DNA of 64,000 bases from Temnothorax longispinosus (Eukaryota > Arthropoda > Insecta > Hymenoptera > Formicidae), in contig NC_092368.1 in NCBI RefSeq assembly GCF_030848805.1, forward strand, positions 1,460,441 through 1,524,440, read 5' to 3'. The notes beneath the pieces were generated by a model that had not been told where the DNA came from, did no database searches, and saw nothing but the letters and a program-made list of their open reading frames with translations. Shown one piece after another: positions 47,972 to 59,982 of this stretch (the first letter of the stretch is position 1; every line of letters begins with the position of its first letter). The translations under genes were made by a program, and so were the position numbers.

Positions 47972-49540
47972 GCTGCTCCCATACGCTTTCTATCCTTTTC
48001 TATCCTACTTTGGATTTGTATCTCGAATTTGTTACCGAATGAAATTGTATACTACGTCGAAACACGGCACCATTTGTCTGTTGCATTTTGAGCGCGGCTC
48101 TCTCGAATCTCGTGGAATTTTTGTTTCATGTGGCGAGAGATTGTGGAGAGCGATTCGACGCTTGATCGGTCGGATTCCTGAAACGTTTTTCGGTTACAAA
48201 CTACGAGTATATGTAAGTAATTGTGTTTTTTCCACCACGAGTTTTATATACGCGCGTTTCCTTTCGAAAACCAAAAATACAACAAAGAGAGATACGAGTG
48301 GATACTGCGACACTCGTATCGATTCCGAAAGTGTGAATTGTCGTATTGCACAAAAAAAAATGTGACATCGGCGATTCTATAGTGTTGAAGATGGTTTTAC
48401 GTGAGTAGCGAACGCGTTAAATGAACAGTCGTACGCTTTTCTCTTCGCTCATCATTCACCGCAAAGCCGGCATTGTTGAACGGCATTTGATAAATTGTTC
48501 GTTACGGTATATCGATAATGTGCACGCACTTTAGGAAACTTAAACCGTGACCCTCGTAATTCCGGCGCGTTTAGGAAGTCGGGAAGTATGAGCGTCGTGT
48601 GTTTATTGACAAACGTGTTTTATAATAATAAGCTGCATAAGGATGCATCGTCATGTGTAGATAACTTGTCACCATAAATATATAAATATACGAATTGTGA
48701 CACGAATGAAACACGAATTTCCTCACCTGCCTGAATTCCATCGTCCATTTTGCATTTCTAATTCTTATTGTAAAGACGAAGGACAAGTAATATTATCTAC
48801 GTTAATCGGAGAGTGTTTAAAATTCATCACGCAAATTATTCTAGAAAATATCCAAAACGCGACATGGCTTTTGGTAGATATAAACTCGATCGCGCGCGTT
48901 TAACAGTTGAAATAACTCGAAGGTGCACGTAAGAGTTCAAAACTTGGAATGTCAGAAATGCGCGAAGCTTCTCGCGAAGAGGCGGCGCAAACGGATAGCT
49001 TACGCTGTCCCCTTCTTATTGTCTGAAACGCGTCTGTTTCTTCAAAACCTTTATCGTTTATTTACGCGTGCTATTGCACCCTCGTGCGATTATGGCGAGG
49101 ATCGAGCCAGATAAGGGGGGAGCCTCAAAGCGATACAAACGAACATATTCGCCGCGATACTTTGTCGAGTTCCTCGTAGTCTACCGTTTGATTCTCAATG
49201 CTCGTTGTTCGTCACACGAGAAGATCCCCAATTAAGTTTATTTAATTAAGCTTATTTGTAACAATAAATAAATGACGAAACCTGTGTAAGAATCGATACT
49301 TTTAAGATCGCGTATCGCAACGTGGAAAGTTCGTGATATGAATCTTGGGATTGCTTTCCGATCATGAAGGACGAGATTAAACGCGATCGATTGACGAAGA
49401 TTCGAATCTTGATGTCTTACTCTGCGCGTTGTGTTCGATACGTTCCCATAACTGCAGAAATCCGATAATTTATCTTGTTAAGACAGCACTCCGTACGTCG
49501 AGAGCCGCAGACGTACGAGGGCTTTTTATGGAGGGCCTAT
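47972..49540. other. Spacer, no gene supported
   Basis: Open frames such as 48039-48365 (+) have no recognisable domain. Should include the 3' UTR of the small membrane-protein gene. Confidence 0.4.
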
Positions 49541-49543
49541 ATA

Positions 49544-49729
49544 CAGGGTGTCCAAGAGACTTTCTTTCACTTACGCCGGTACTCTTCGCCAATTTAGAAG
49601 AAATTTGTCCTTGGCAAAAGAATCAAGTGTGTCGCTGTTTTTTTTTGCAAACGACGAATGACTCCGGGAATCAGGCTCAACAGATGAAATTGTATCATTC
49701 TCTTGACCTTAGGAAACAGGGACACCCTG
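49544..49729. mobile_element. 186-bp TIR MITE with TA/TATA target duplication
   Basis: CAGGGTGTCC at the left faces GGACACCCTG at the right, flanked by TATA on both sides (49540-49543 and 49730-49733). Termini resemble those of the element at 13953-14495, suggesting the same transposase family. No coding capacity. Confidence 0.8.
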
Positions 49730-49739
49730 TATAACCGCA

Positions 49740-50948
49740 AACGTTGGTCGATCGCTGCATGGCGCAGCGTGCCTCTTCGTGCCTCGACGCTGCCGCTATT
49801 GTTTCGACGCACCGCAAATAATGACACGGCATGCTTTCCAACAATAACCGCTCACAACGCGACACCCGGATGACGTTTACGAAAGCGTTTTTGCCCCAGA
49901 GAGAATTTCCAAAGCTGCGTTTTTCAAATAAGCGTGAATAATTTTTACTATAATCAATTCAAAAATATAAGACTCTAGCTAGTCTTGGAACAATGAGATA
50001 AAAATAATAAAAATTCTACTAATTAACTTTCTATAAAAATATGAAGGAAGATGAATATTTAGGAAATCACGAGGTCTGAAAAATCTGCCGGATTCTCATT
50101 TCGTTCTATCGCTATATCGGTATAAAGAATGCGACGGTCTTAATAAAAAATATCTGTGATAATTTATTAAAATTCCTTATTATAAATACGCATAGCCTGT
50201 ACGGATTCGTTGAGTAATTAGGAAATCGATGGACCGCGGCTCTCGCGATAAAAGCTCGGCTCCATTTCTTTTTATATTGCTATCATAGAGAACGCCTTCG
50301 TACATTACTACCAATAAATATTTTCGATACCGTGGAGTATCTTGGTCTCGAAGGCACTTATTATAAATAATCATGCAACTACAGATTAACTTACTCACTA
50401 TTACGTATCTAAAAAAAAAATAAACAAACTCGCCTCGTACACAAATACAACATATCGGCGCGCGAGCGTCTTTTGCCGATCGCGACTTTGAGCGAGAAAT
50501 TCTTCTGACCTATCGCGATAGTCTAGCGAAAGCGTCAGAAGTCCGTAAAGTTTCTTCTCCGACGCGCAGTTTCCAGTCGGAGTTTCCAGTCGATGAAAGA
50601 CGTACATCTTATCGTAATGCAACGTTGCGCAGCGGTGCGCGACACGAGTTTCCCGCCGTTTGCGCCACGTCTGTGAGGAAAACGTGTGGTCTCGGATTCG
50701 TCGATCCGATTTTCCCCGGCGCACAAAAATCCACACGGTAAAAAGTCAGCTCGACCCTGATCTACCTCTCGTCTCAATATCTCATTTTCTTATTTCGCTA
50801 AGTGATAAAAAAATGCGCGTGAGAAGAGTCCCCTGAGTAAAGGCATCTCGAGATCCTCGAGCTTCCCGAGAGATCTTGGTTGCGCTGAATCTCTGAAGAG
50901 GATTCAGCCGTGGAGCTTGGTACTTGCGGGAACCCGAAGATCGGACCC
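49740..50948. other. Spacer downstream of the first ZIP gene
   Basis: Probably includes the 3' UTR of the zinc transporter gene ending at 50949. No further feature supported. Confidence 0.4.
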
Positions 50949-51439
50949 CTAACTGCGCTGAGGATTTAACGGGCTGATCTCGCTCGCGTCGTTCGACTGT
51001 CCCGTAGACGGCGAGGACGTGAAGGCGTTGGAGAGGGCCTCGGCGATGCTGTCGGTCACCTTGTCGATCGCCCCCGTGACGACGTTGTGCTTGTGACCGC
51101 GGTCGTGATCGTGATCGTCATCATGATCGTGGTCATGATCGTGATCGTATTGCTCCTCCATCGTATGCGTGTGGTTGTGGCCATCGTGCGAATGTCCGTG
51201 CGAGTGGGAATGGGCGGCTGTAGACAGAAAGCGTGGATGTTTGAGATTTTCAGGCGATTTTTTTAAGCGCGGAGGGAACCAGTCGCGCGAGATCTGTGAA
51301 AGAAACTGGCGCGGCAATTCATTTTGCGAAGTTATACCTCCCCAATTGCGGAAATGAGGAATTAGAGTGATTGAACTGTTTTGCGCGTTTCCGTGTGTCT
51401 TAATTTCCGTTTTTCTAAATTAAGAAATAGGTTCTTCCG

Positions 51440-51482
<43 letters not shown>

Positions 51483-54400
51483 TTCTATTCCACATTTGTT
51501 ATATCGTTAGATGAAGGAACAATTGAATTCTAAAGTCTCACTCTTTTATTTTTTAAATAAGTTAACTTTTGCGGGTAGCTTTTAATTGGCCCACCTGGCT
51601 ACATTTATTATATTAATAGTTGCTTTCCATTTACATCAAAACTCAGATAATTCTCACTTGTGATGTGATTCTGTCTTTATTATTCATTAATTGCTAAAAA
51701 GGATAGAACAAGTGAGAATTATCTGAGTTTTGATGTAAATGGAAAGCACCTAATATCATGACGTTTCGACGATGGATTTTTGTTCTTATCAAGTGTGTGA
51801 TATAGTAGATTCACAAAAAATTTTAATCAAGAGTCTTAATCTATTATATTACACACTTGTGAAACGTCGTGATATTAAATTAATAAATGTCGCCAGTTGG
51901 GTCGATTAAGAGCTATCTACATTAATTATTTAATTACTTACTGATGAAGCATAGTCATTGTTTTTGTTATTCAACTTCGTTATTTAACTTTGTGGAAATA
52001 CATGTTTGTGAATTTATTTTAATTAAAGAATTATTTACTGGTGAAGCAAGTCATTGTTTTTGTTATTTTTGGTATTTGCGAAAATACGTGTTTGTGAATT
52101 TATTTTAATTTAGTTTAATTTATTATTATTTTAAATCCTCATATGCTTTTACGGAATAATTCGGTAAGAGCAAGAGATTAGTTTTTATTAGTTATCATCG
52201 CGAAAGAGAAAGGTCGGCCCGTCGCGAAGCACGGTAATACTTAACGTTACATTATTGGACTCAACTAGCATCGGAAAGTATCTAATCAACGATAATGAAG
52301 CGACTCTTCTGACGATAAAGCGAGCGGCTTGGTCGAGCCGAATATAAGAAAGCTCTCCAATAAGTAATAATCGACGATTTCAGTAATCATCCTGGAATCA
52401 TCTCGGTACCGTTATTAGTTATCTGAGCTAATAATACGTTAGTAATACAATGAATTATAAAAGTTTCCTTGAAATATTATATTTCGCGATAAAGTTATAA
52501 CTCCTATATAAACTTAAACGCGTGCTAGTCGCGCGTCTGATCATGCACCGTCCGTTTCCACTGCATCGATCGTGCCGTTCATCGCGAAGCGCTCCGTAAT
52601 TAACTTCCGCGCGTGTATACATATACATGCAAACTTCTCCAAACGGTACTCAGACACTCGACGGCAATTTCGTCATCGCAAAATGCCGTCAAACGGTCGA
52701 GAAAGCCGTCGAAAGTCGGTCGGATCGTCCATCGACCTACCCGTCCCGGGTCATTGCCATGGGTGGAGAGAAAGCCTTGGGACTATAAGCAGATCCCTTA
52801 TGAGATCGAGATTCGTCTGCTTGTCGTCAGCATGACAATGTTCCCTCCCGTAACGCACGATCATTCCAGCGTGCCGCCACGTGAAACCCGTGTCTGTCTT
52901 GGAAGAAGTGGGTTGTTTCCGTATGCAATTTGCCAATCATATGGCAGCCGACGCGAGTTGTGTAAAAGTTCACGTTTCGTACAGTCACGAGTAGGAGTAA
53001 CGAGCTCGTATTTTATGCAGAGTAAATGCTCCAATAAACCGTTTAACGGATATGGTATAGAGAGCATGTAGCCCAATTTCCTTCGTATTATAATATTTTT
53101 GCTTTATACACATATATCCGCGAATATAAATACGCGTAACGCTATTTTACATATTATATCAGAAATTATGATATTAAATATGTCTTAGGTATTTTTTTAA
53201 CTTGTGCTCTTATGACATTGTGATTTTATAAGATAATATTCTGTTTTACACACGTATATCCGAACACGCGTAATGCTATTTTTACACATATGTGTATTAT
53301 ATTAGAAATTATGATATTAATATGCCTGTGTGTATTTCTTTTAACTTGTACTCTATATTGTGATTTCATAAGATCAAGATTTGTTAATGCGTGTAGCATA
53401 TTGCGTCATTTTGAGTGGAAACGGAACATTGCAGCTATACGATCTCTCGCGATTTCGCGAATTTTTCGCATTCTCGTGAGAAGGTCAGGATGCATTTAAG
53501 ATTGCGTAACGGATGACATCCGCAGAGGTGTATAACCGTTATTACGATCCATCTCTGCCACCTGTTGTTACTTTCTCGGCGAAATGACACGCGTGCAATC
53601 TGTTATTGGGTACAAAGTAATATATGCGGCATGCGTGCTATCGAATATCGCGTCAGCGATATTATAATTAAGTCTTCAACCTTGTCGAAAATATTCGGAA
53701 TTAATGGAACGAGCTACCGAGCCGTAAACTTTTTTTTATGTAGTCAGAAATGAAATCCTTTTAGGTGTTATTTCCAATTACATCATGTATTTGGTAATGT
53801 TAATGTTGCATGTTTTTACATGCTGAAAAAATTAAAGAAGAGAAAAAGGCCTCACTCTATAGAGACGAAATATCGGATCGTAAAAATAAAGGCGAATATC
53901 CTTGACTGTGAAAAAAGGAACGGGAATATAATTTCAAAGTACGAATTTGAATCAGATTTTACGATTAATTATACGAATAGCTTGTCGCTTCTGCTAGAAT
54001 CCATAATCCGCGTCATTTTATCAGTCATTAACCGCATTCGACTGGAATAACAATCACAACAAAGTAGCTTAAATTATCAAAAGCGAACAGAGTTTATCGG
54101 CTGGCGTTTCGAGATCAACGAATAATTTAGTTCTGCGTACAGGCGTACTCGTACATACATATATGTATGCGTATGTCCCCTATACAAGTGTCTGCTGGAT
54201 TCGTATGTAATTTTTAACGGAATAACTTCTCGATAAGATCTATTTTCGCGGCAAGTTTCGAACGAACGAGCGTTGCACGCTACGAGAATTTCTGCCACGA
54301 GAGATCCTTCCGTTTCTCCCACTTCTCCAATTTGTCCTGACCCTGACTTTTCAGGTCGTACCTCGGCGGTTTAGGGCAAATCGATAGATTAGACAACTAC

Positions 54401-57123
54401 GTGATGAACCAACACGTGAAGTGTATCAAGGGCGTACCTGTAACAGGTTTGCACCGAGTCGGGGGCGATTCTGAAAATTTTTAATCGCGAGGATATCGAA
54501 CGGCGCCCAATCGACATTTCCGCCTAGAGAAAGTGCACATCGAATCGACAATCGACGCACACATGTAAAATGTTACATAATACCTTAAAGCATCCTGTGG
54601 AAAAATGTCTGAATTATTCAGGATAAAACTGGCCTCTATATGAATAATAAATGCATGCTCGTACGTCATGCAAATTCGAATCGAGGAAGTCGAGGAAGAG
54701 ATGGCTTCCGGTGAATCCTAATGGTGCCCCGGGATGGACTTTCACCCTACGGCAATAAATTCGCGCGCCGCGCGATTTCCCGGTTTCGACACGCGGAAAT
54801 TCACCGGTCACGCGAGAAGCAAGAGGAAAACGGAAACGCGCAGTATGCGCGGGCCACGCTGAAGGACGACGGTTCGGAGCGCGATGACGATAATGTATTT
54901 ATCCGGCGCATCGGCGGTGTGTCGCGCCGCGATACGCTCCGATGCGCCTCTAGAGACGCGCGGGATTCCCCTCGTCTTCCGGGAAACGAACTCACTGGCG
55001 ATCTGCAGGCCCAGCATCAGCGCGAAGCCGATAATGATTGCGACCAGCTGCAGCAAGCCGCTCTTCTCGTTCGCCCTCTCCCGCGCCAGCACCTCGAAGA
55101 ACACCACGTAGAGCAGGGTGCCGGCCGCCATGCCCTGGAGTATGGTGGGCGTGGGCCCCAGGTTCTCGCTATCGTTCTTGAAATGATCGAGGACGAGTCC
55201 CACGGCGATCCCGATCGGCGTGACCATGGAGAAGATCGACAGGTAGCCGAGGGTGGTCTTGGTCGACGCGCCGGCCACGTAGAGCTCCATTCCCACGCAG
55301 AAGGAGATTACCAGTTTGTGAGTCGCGATAGCGGCCGCCAGATACACGACCGAACTGATGGACGGTTCCAGGCCCACCGCCAGACCCTCGAATATCGCGT
55401 GAAAGGACAACGCGAGCACGGTCAGCAGTCCTTGCACCGAGGTATTCTGCATCATCGCGCCGTGCTGATGATGGTCGTGGGAATGATGATGATGATGATG
55501 ATTGACCGAGTAGCCCAGTTCCGGCATCGCTAGCTCTAAATCGGAATGCTTCTGGACAACCCGATGTCCCTCGTCCGCTAACGCGACCGGCAGGACGAAT
55601 ATAGCCGGCAGCACCTTGTCGTCCTTGCCCGCCTGATCGCGAGAATCGTCGAGCTGGAGTTTTGACCGGTCTACGTTCACCCGATGCCGGTTATCCTCGG
55701 TATCGTCGGTGTCTTTCCACACGGTGGACTTGGTCGTCGTGGACACGGTGGTGATCGAGCCGTTCGACATCATCGACGAACCCGACGGACCCGTCTGATT
55801 GTTGTTGCATCTTCGCACCGACACCGTCCGGTAGAGCAACGCCTCCGAAGACTCGGGTTTGCCGGTGAGGACGGCATGCACGGCTTCCTCGACCAGATAG
55901 ACGAGGAAGAAGCCGCTGCAGAAGAGCAGCTCCGCCAGACCGAGGGTACCCAAATCGGGCAGCTGTCCGTTCGACTGGTGATTCTCAACGCTGGCGCGCA
56001 CTTCCGGCGCCAGATGTACGAACGTCGTAAACAGGAGCACGCCGCCGCCGAAGCAGAGCAAGAGCGACGTCAAGAGACCCTGAGGACGATGCCGCGATGC
56101 TTTGGGATCCGTTTTTTAGGATTTATATTTGTTAGATAGGGCGCTCGGGTTATTAATTTCTACAGACTCTTTGACGGCTTTGGAGTCACTTGTTAAATTT
56201 ACGAAAAAGTTGCAATTGATCGTTTAAAATTTTACTTGCTTCCGTTGCTATAATTAAATTCATGTACACGGTGTTTACAGCTAAAAGAATCAAGACTCAA
56301 TTGACTCCAAATAGTCCACAAATGCCAATTGTAAAATACCGAGCACCCTGTAATCAGCAGCTACTCCGGACAACAAGATCGAGCGTCAATCATTAAGCGA
56401 GTTATGGAAGTAAACATCTTTTGCAAACACGACCTTCCTATTCCCTTCCTTCCAATCAAATGTTATCAAATATTATCCGTCTCGACTTTGTGCCGTTTTA
56501 GGTGTGTTTGCGATTGCGCGTATATTGATACATTAGACATTAGATAGTATTTAAAAGACACGTAAAGACTCAGTGACGGTAGAACTTAGAACTGATTGAT
56601 ATTCAGGAATTTAAAACACCGTAGAATTAAAAAGAAACGGTCTACATACAGCGCAAATACATTTAATAGATATGCTAGGATATCGGTGTCAAGGATATTC
56701 CACCGGTATCCTTGGTTATATCCGTTATTTTTCCACGAATATGACTTTAACTCAAAACATCAGCGGCAAGTCGAATTCGATTTACGACCGGCACAAAGAC
56801 GAGCCTTCCGGAGAGCTGCGGAAGTGGACCAGATATTGCTAACTATCGAGGATTTCTGGACCGTTTCTCAGACGTACTTGCTTGTTCGTCGCGGAGGCCG
56901 AGTCGACGATCGGCGTGGACGCGTTGGACGTCGAGGTCGACGTGAAGGTGCTGGAATGATTGGAAGAGATCGCTTGGCGACGTTTCTCACGAAGTCGCCT
57001 CTTGATCCTGTAACGTCCCACCATCAACGGCAACGTTCCCAGGGCGAGGGAACCGAAGCCAAGACCGACCATCGCGCCGATCTTCGACATCAGAAGAATA
57101 TTGGACGTCTTGTCCACCTCCAT
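50949..57123 (-). CDS. ZIP-family (SLC39A1-3-like) zinc transporter with His-rich C-terminal tail
   Basis: Exons 57123-56878, 56079-54996 and 51217-50949, phases 0 and 1, give 532 residues. Exon 1 encodes the start MEVDKTSN and the first membrane helix (IGAMVGLGFGSLALGTLPLM). Exon 2 encodes the rest of the transporter: SLLLCFGGGVLLFTTFVHL, a long variable loop with a His cluster at about 275-288 (HHHHHHSHDHHQH), the signature helix ALSFHAIFEGLAVGLE at about 306-321, ATHKLVISFCVGMEL, and the final helices up to GLQIA. The last exon supplies a tail from about 444 with HSHSHGHSHDGHNHTH and DHDHDHDHDDDHDHD. The family moves zinc from outside or from organelles into the cytosol, and His-rich segments bind metal. 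If the donor at 54995-54994 is not used, translation runs on to a stop at 54808 (about 505 residues). Tandem with a second ZIP gene upstream, as in the Zip42C pair of flies. Confidence 0.92.
51440..51485. repeat. (CT)n microsatellite
   Basis: CT repeat with a single TT interruption in the second intron of the first ZIP gene. Confidence 0.9.
51575..51917. mobile_element. Inverted-repeat element with a second palindromic MITE nested inside
   Basis: The outer pair GTAGCTTTTAATTGG/CGATTAAGAGCTATC encloses a second pair at TAATATCAYGACGTTTC. Inside it, 51621-51748 is a separate palindrome: TGCTTTCCATTTACATCAAA pairs with TTTGATGTAAATGGAAAGCA, continuing through CTCAGATAATTCTCACTT. The inner one appears to have inserted into the outer one. 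Confidence 0.75.
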
Positions 57124-59982
57124 TTCGTTCGACCGATATCGATATATAACGAAGATATGAAGAAAGGAACTTTGCTCCCTCGTCTTCTTTTTCGAGGATT
57201 TCACAATATCGAGGCAGCAATCACCACGTATATCTCGGCAAACATACGCGAATGAAGTGTCAAGAGTAAAATCCGCCTGCAAGAGAGTTTACTTCGTCAC
57301 CACTTCACCACCTCTCTCATTCGCGCGTTCCTGTCGACGAGATTCATCTCACGAACCCCGCACTTTCTATCGAGGACGTCCCGTTCTCCGATTCTCGAGG
57401 ACTCTCTCGCGCGAGGACAATCGAGAGGACGTTCGCGGCAATCCGCGTCGGAAACTGGAACCTGAGGTTCCTCGATTGGCTGTACCCTCTGCGATCTTGC
57501 GCGAAATGAACGATCGCGAACGACGGTAAGCTCCACGCGGCGCGACGGCCGATCGGACACTACTCCGGACTCCGGTCTCGAGGGGAACTCGGCTCGATCG
57601 GACCCCTCGGCCGCCGCCTCGTCGTCTTACATAGTGCGAACCGAACCGTTTCCTGCCCACTCCCGCGACCGCTACGCTCGTCCTTGTCCAACGTTCACTT
57701 GCCAGCGTGCATACTCTTTCTGGCACCTGCACCACGACTGATCGTCCCTCATTAAGTGGCGTATAAGACCGACGGCCCTCGTCGAGATGCACGCGAAATC
57801 GAAGGAGGGGAGAAAAAAGAGAACGGGAACGCGCACGGGGAACGGAAGTAGAATGGAAAGGAGGAGGAAAAAACGGAAAAGAAGAAAAGGAAGGACGCGA
57901 GAGATGATAAAAATATAGAGAAAAAGTGCGGCACAAAGAACTTGACTGAATTAAATGAAGCGAGGAAAGGACAAGCAAAGGAGATCGAGGAGAAGGAGGG
58001 AAGGAGGGAAAAGGTAAGAGAATGCTGAATTTCCATTTTGTTTTCAAGCAATTGTTGGGCACGCTAAACATCGATTACGCCGCTGTAACTGGTCCGTGTC
58101 CGACGAGGAGCGACGCGTGATGCGTTTTCCCTCCTTCGAACAGACGGCGGAGGGAACGCGTTCGTGCGTAGGCGCGTGTACAACACACGTGCACACGCGT
58201 GAATGGCGAGAGGTCCGTCGACGACACTCGGAGACGTCGTCGTGTATACGTGCAAGGGGCACGCGTGCAGACGCGGTCTATTACACGTTCGCGCCCACAG
58301 TGTCGTAAATAACGTTCGCGCCGCGAATTAGACCGCAAAAGAAATGAATCTTCTTGAGCGTAGCGGCGACATAACGAGGACGACTGACAAGAGGCTGACA
58401 AGTAAGTAAAGGAACGGAGAGATAAGAAGAGTCTGAAAATTCCCAAGAAATCAACCCCCCTGGAGCTTTCTTCCCGAGAGGATTCAGCGGCGCAATTTCG
58501 TAGAAATTAATTTCTCTTAGTTGAGAGAGATTTATTCAATTTCTATTGCGTTGTGATACGGATGAGAAAATGTAAAAGTAAAGACGTTGGCACTGCACTC
58601 GAAGTCACTTTCGAAGCAAAAGCGAATGAATTTAGCGATGTGGGCCAACGAGACGATCACGCCTCCGTGATTATTTGCCGGCTCTATGGATACTTTCACC
58701 CTTTTCGCGCGAAAAGCGAAAGGATATACCATTATCACGTTGGATACTCCATTGAACGTCCTCGAAGTCATTAAAGCTCAAGTCGAAATCGACGACGGCG
58801 TAATTAATGTTACGTTTTACGTTAATTACGCCGATAACGAAATAATCGCGATTTTAATTGTGCTATATATTTTTGTGATAATTTCTATTTTTCCCTTTAC
58901 TTCTTACGATCGCTGAGTGATAAGTCGCGCCAGCGAATGTGAAGGACGCCGCGCGCGAATCAAGAAAAGAAACAATTTGAGTGACTCATAAATAAACCGA
59001 GCGAACGGAACGCTTTTTCGTGTCGACAATTTTTCTGATTATCGTCGAACGACAATCGAGTGACTGCAAGCGGGAGAATTTTTCACGACGAGCAAAATCA
59101 AACGTTACGGGAAACCGTGCCGCATGAATCATCAGGCAGGATGTCCTTTGCGTTTTGTGCTACATTCTCTTTCTCCCCCCTCTCTCTTTTCGCTCTTCCC
59201 TTCGCTATATCATATCCTGCAGTATGTACAATTTGTACGTCATTTCGAATGTTAGCTTCGACAAAAGCGCATTGCCTGTTCGCTCTTTTAAAACTAACGA
59301 ACGCGCGTACGCACACTTATGCGTCGCGATAAGCTGACTGTTGACTAGCGACAATAATTACTCGCTGAGAATCGATAAGTGTCGGCCGCGTCGATGATCT
59401 TTGACCTCGGATACGTACACTCGACCATCATCCTCGTTCGGTACATCTCGAAATTTCATTCACACAATGCTGTCGCGTTCTTTCCCACTTGATTTGTGTG
59501 CTTTCATCTAATTAAAACGTATCTTTTCGTTCTTACGTTATATTAATGTGGATTTTGTTTGGAGATAAAAGAATCGTATCTGTTAATGGAGAAAAACTCA
59601 CATCGGTCGAAAATTATCCCAGCTAGGAACTTGAAAAATAAACTGATCATTAATTACGCGTAATCTAGATTCTCTTATCGCGTAATGCTATTCTTACAAA
59701 CTATTCTCGTTTATAAATATCATTTTTTTTTATCGTGTTAGTTCTTATTTTTCCACGTAATTGATACGAGGAAAGATTGCGCACTTCCAGAAGACGGACG
59801 AGCCGATAAGTAAGTGCAAGACGTATCAATACAGTATTCTTATCTATTAAAATTCCCAGTTCTACTTGTTAGATATGAGAAACGCGTTTAACGGAGCGCA
59901 AAGATCGGGTATTTACTTACAGCGCTAAATACCCCGATTCTTATACGCCTGATATCACCGAGGGATGTAAAAACGATGTCGC
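57124..59982. other. Spacer between the two ZIP genes
   Basis: Should hold the promoter and 5' UTR of the downstream ZIP gene (ATG at 57123). The 57300-58050 part has a CpG-rich block, then a purine-rich stretch on the plus strand that creates long low-complexity frames. I searched for a His-rich terminal exon of the upstream ZIP gene on the minus strand and saw none. Confidence 0.45.

Noticed and set aside
54721..56139. 270- and 151-codon plus-strand frames
   Set aside because: They are antisense to the body exon of the first ZIP gene and rich in His, Arg and Glu because they mirror it.
57367..58071. 234-codon minus-strand frame rich in Phe, Ser and Pro
   Set aside because: Arises from a purine-rich stretch on the plus strand and a CpG-rich block. 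It has no domain and would sit in the ZIP gene upstream region.
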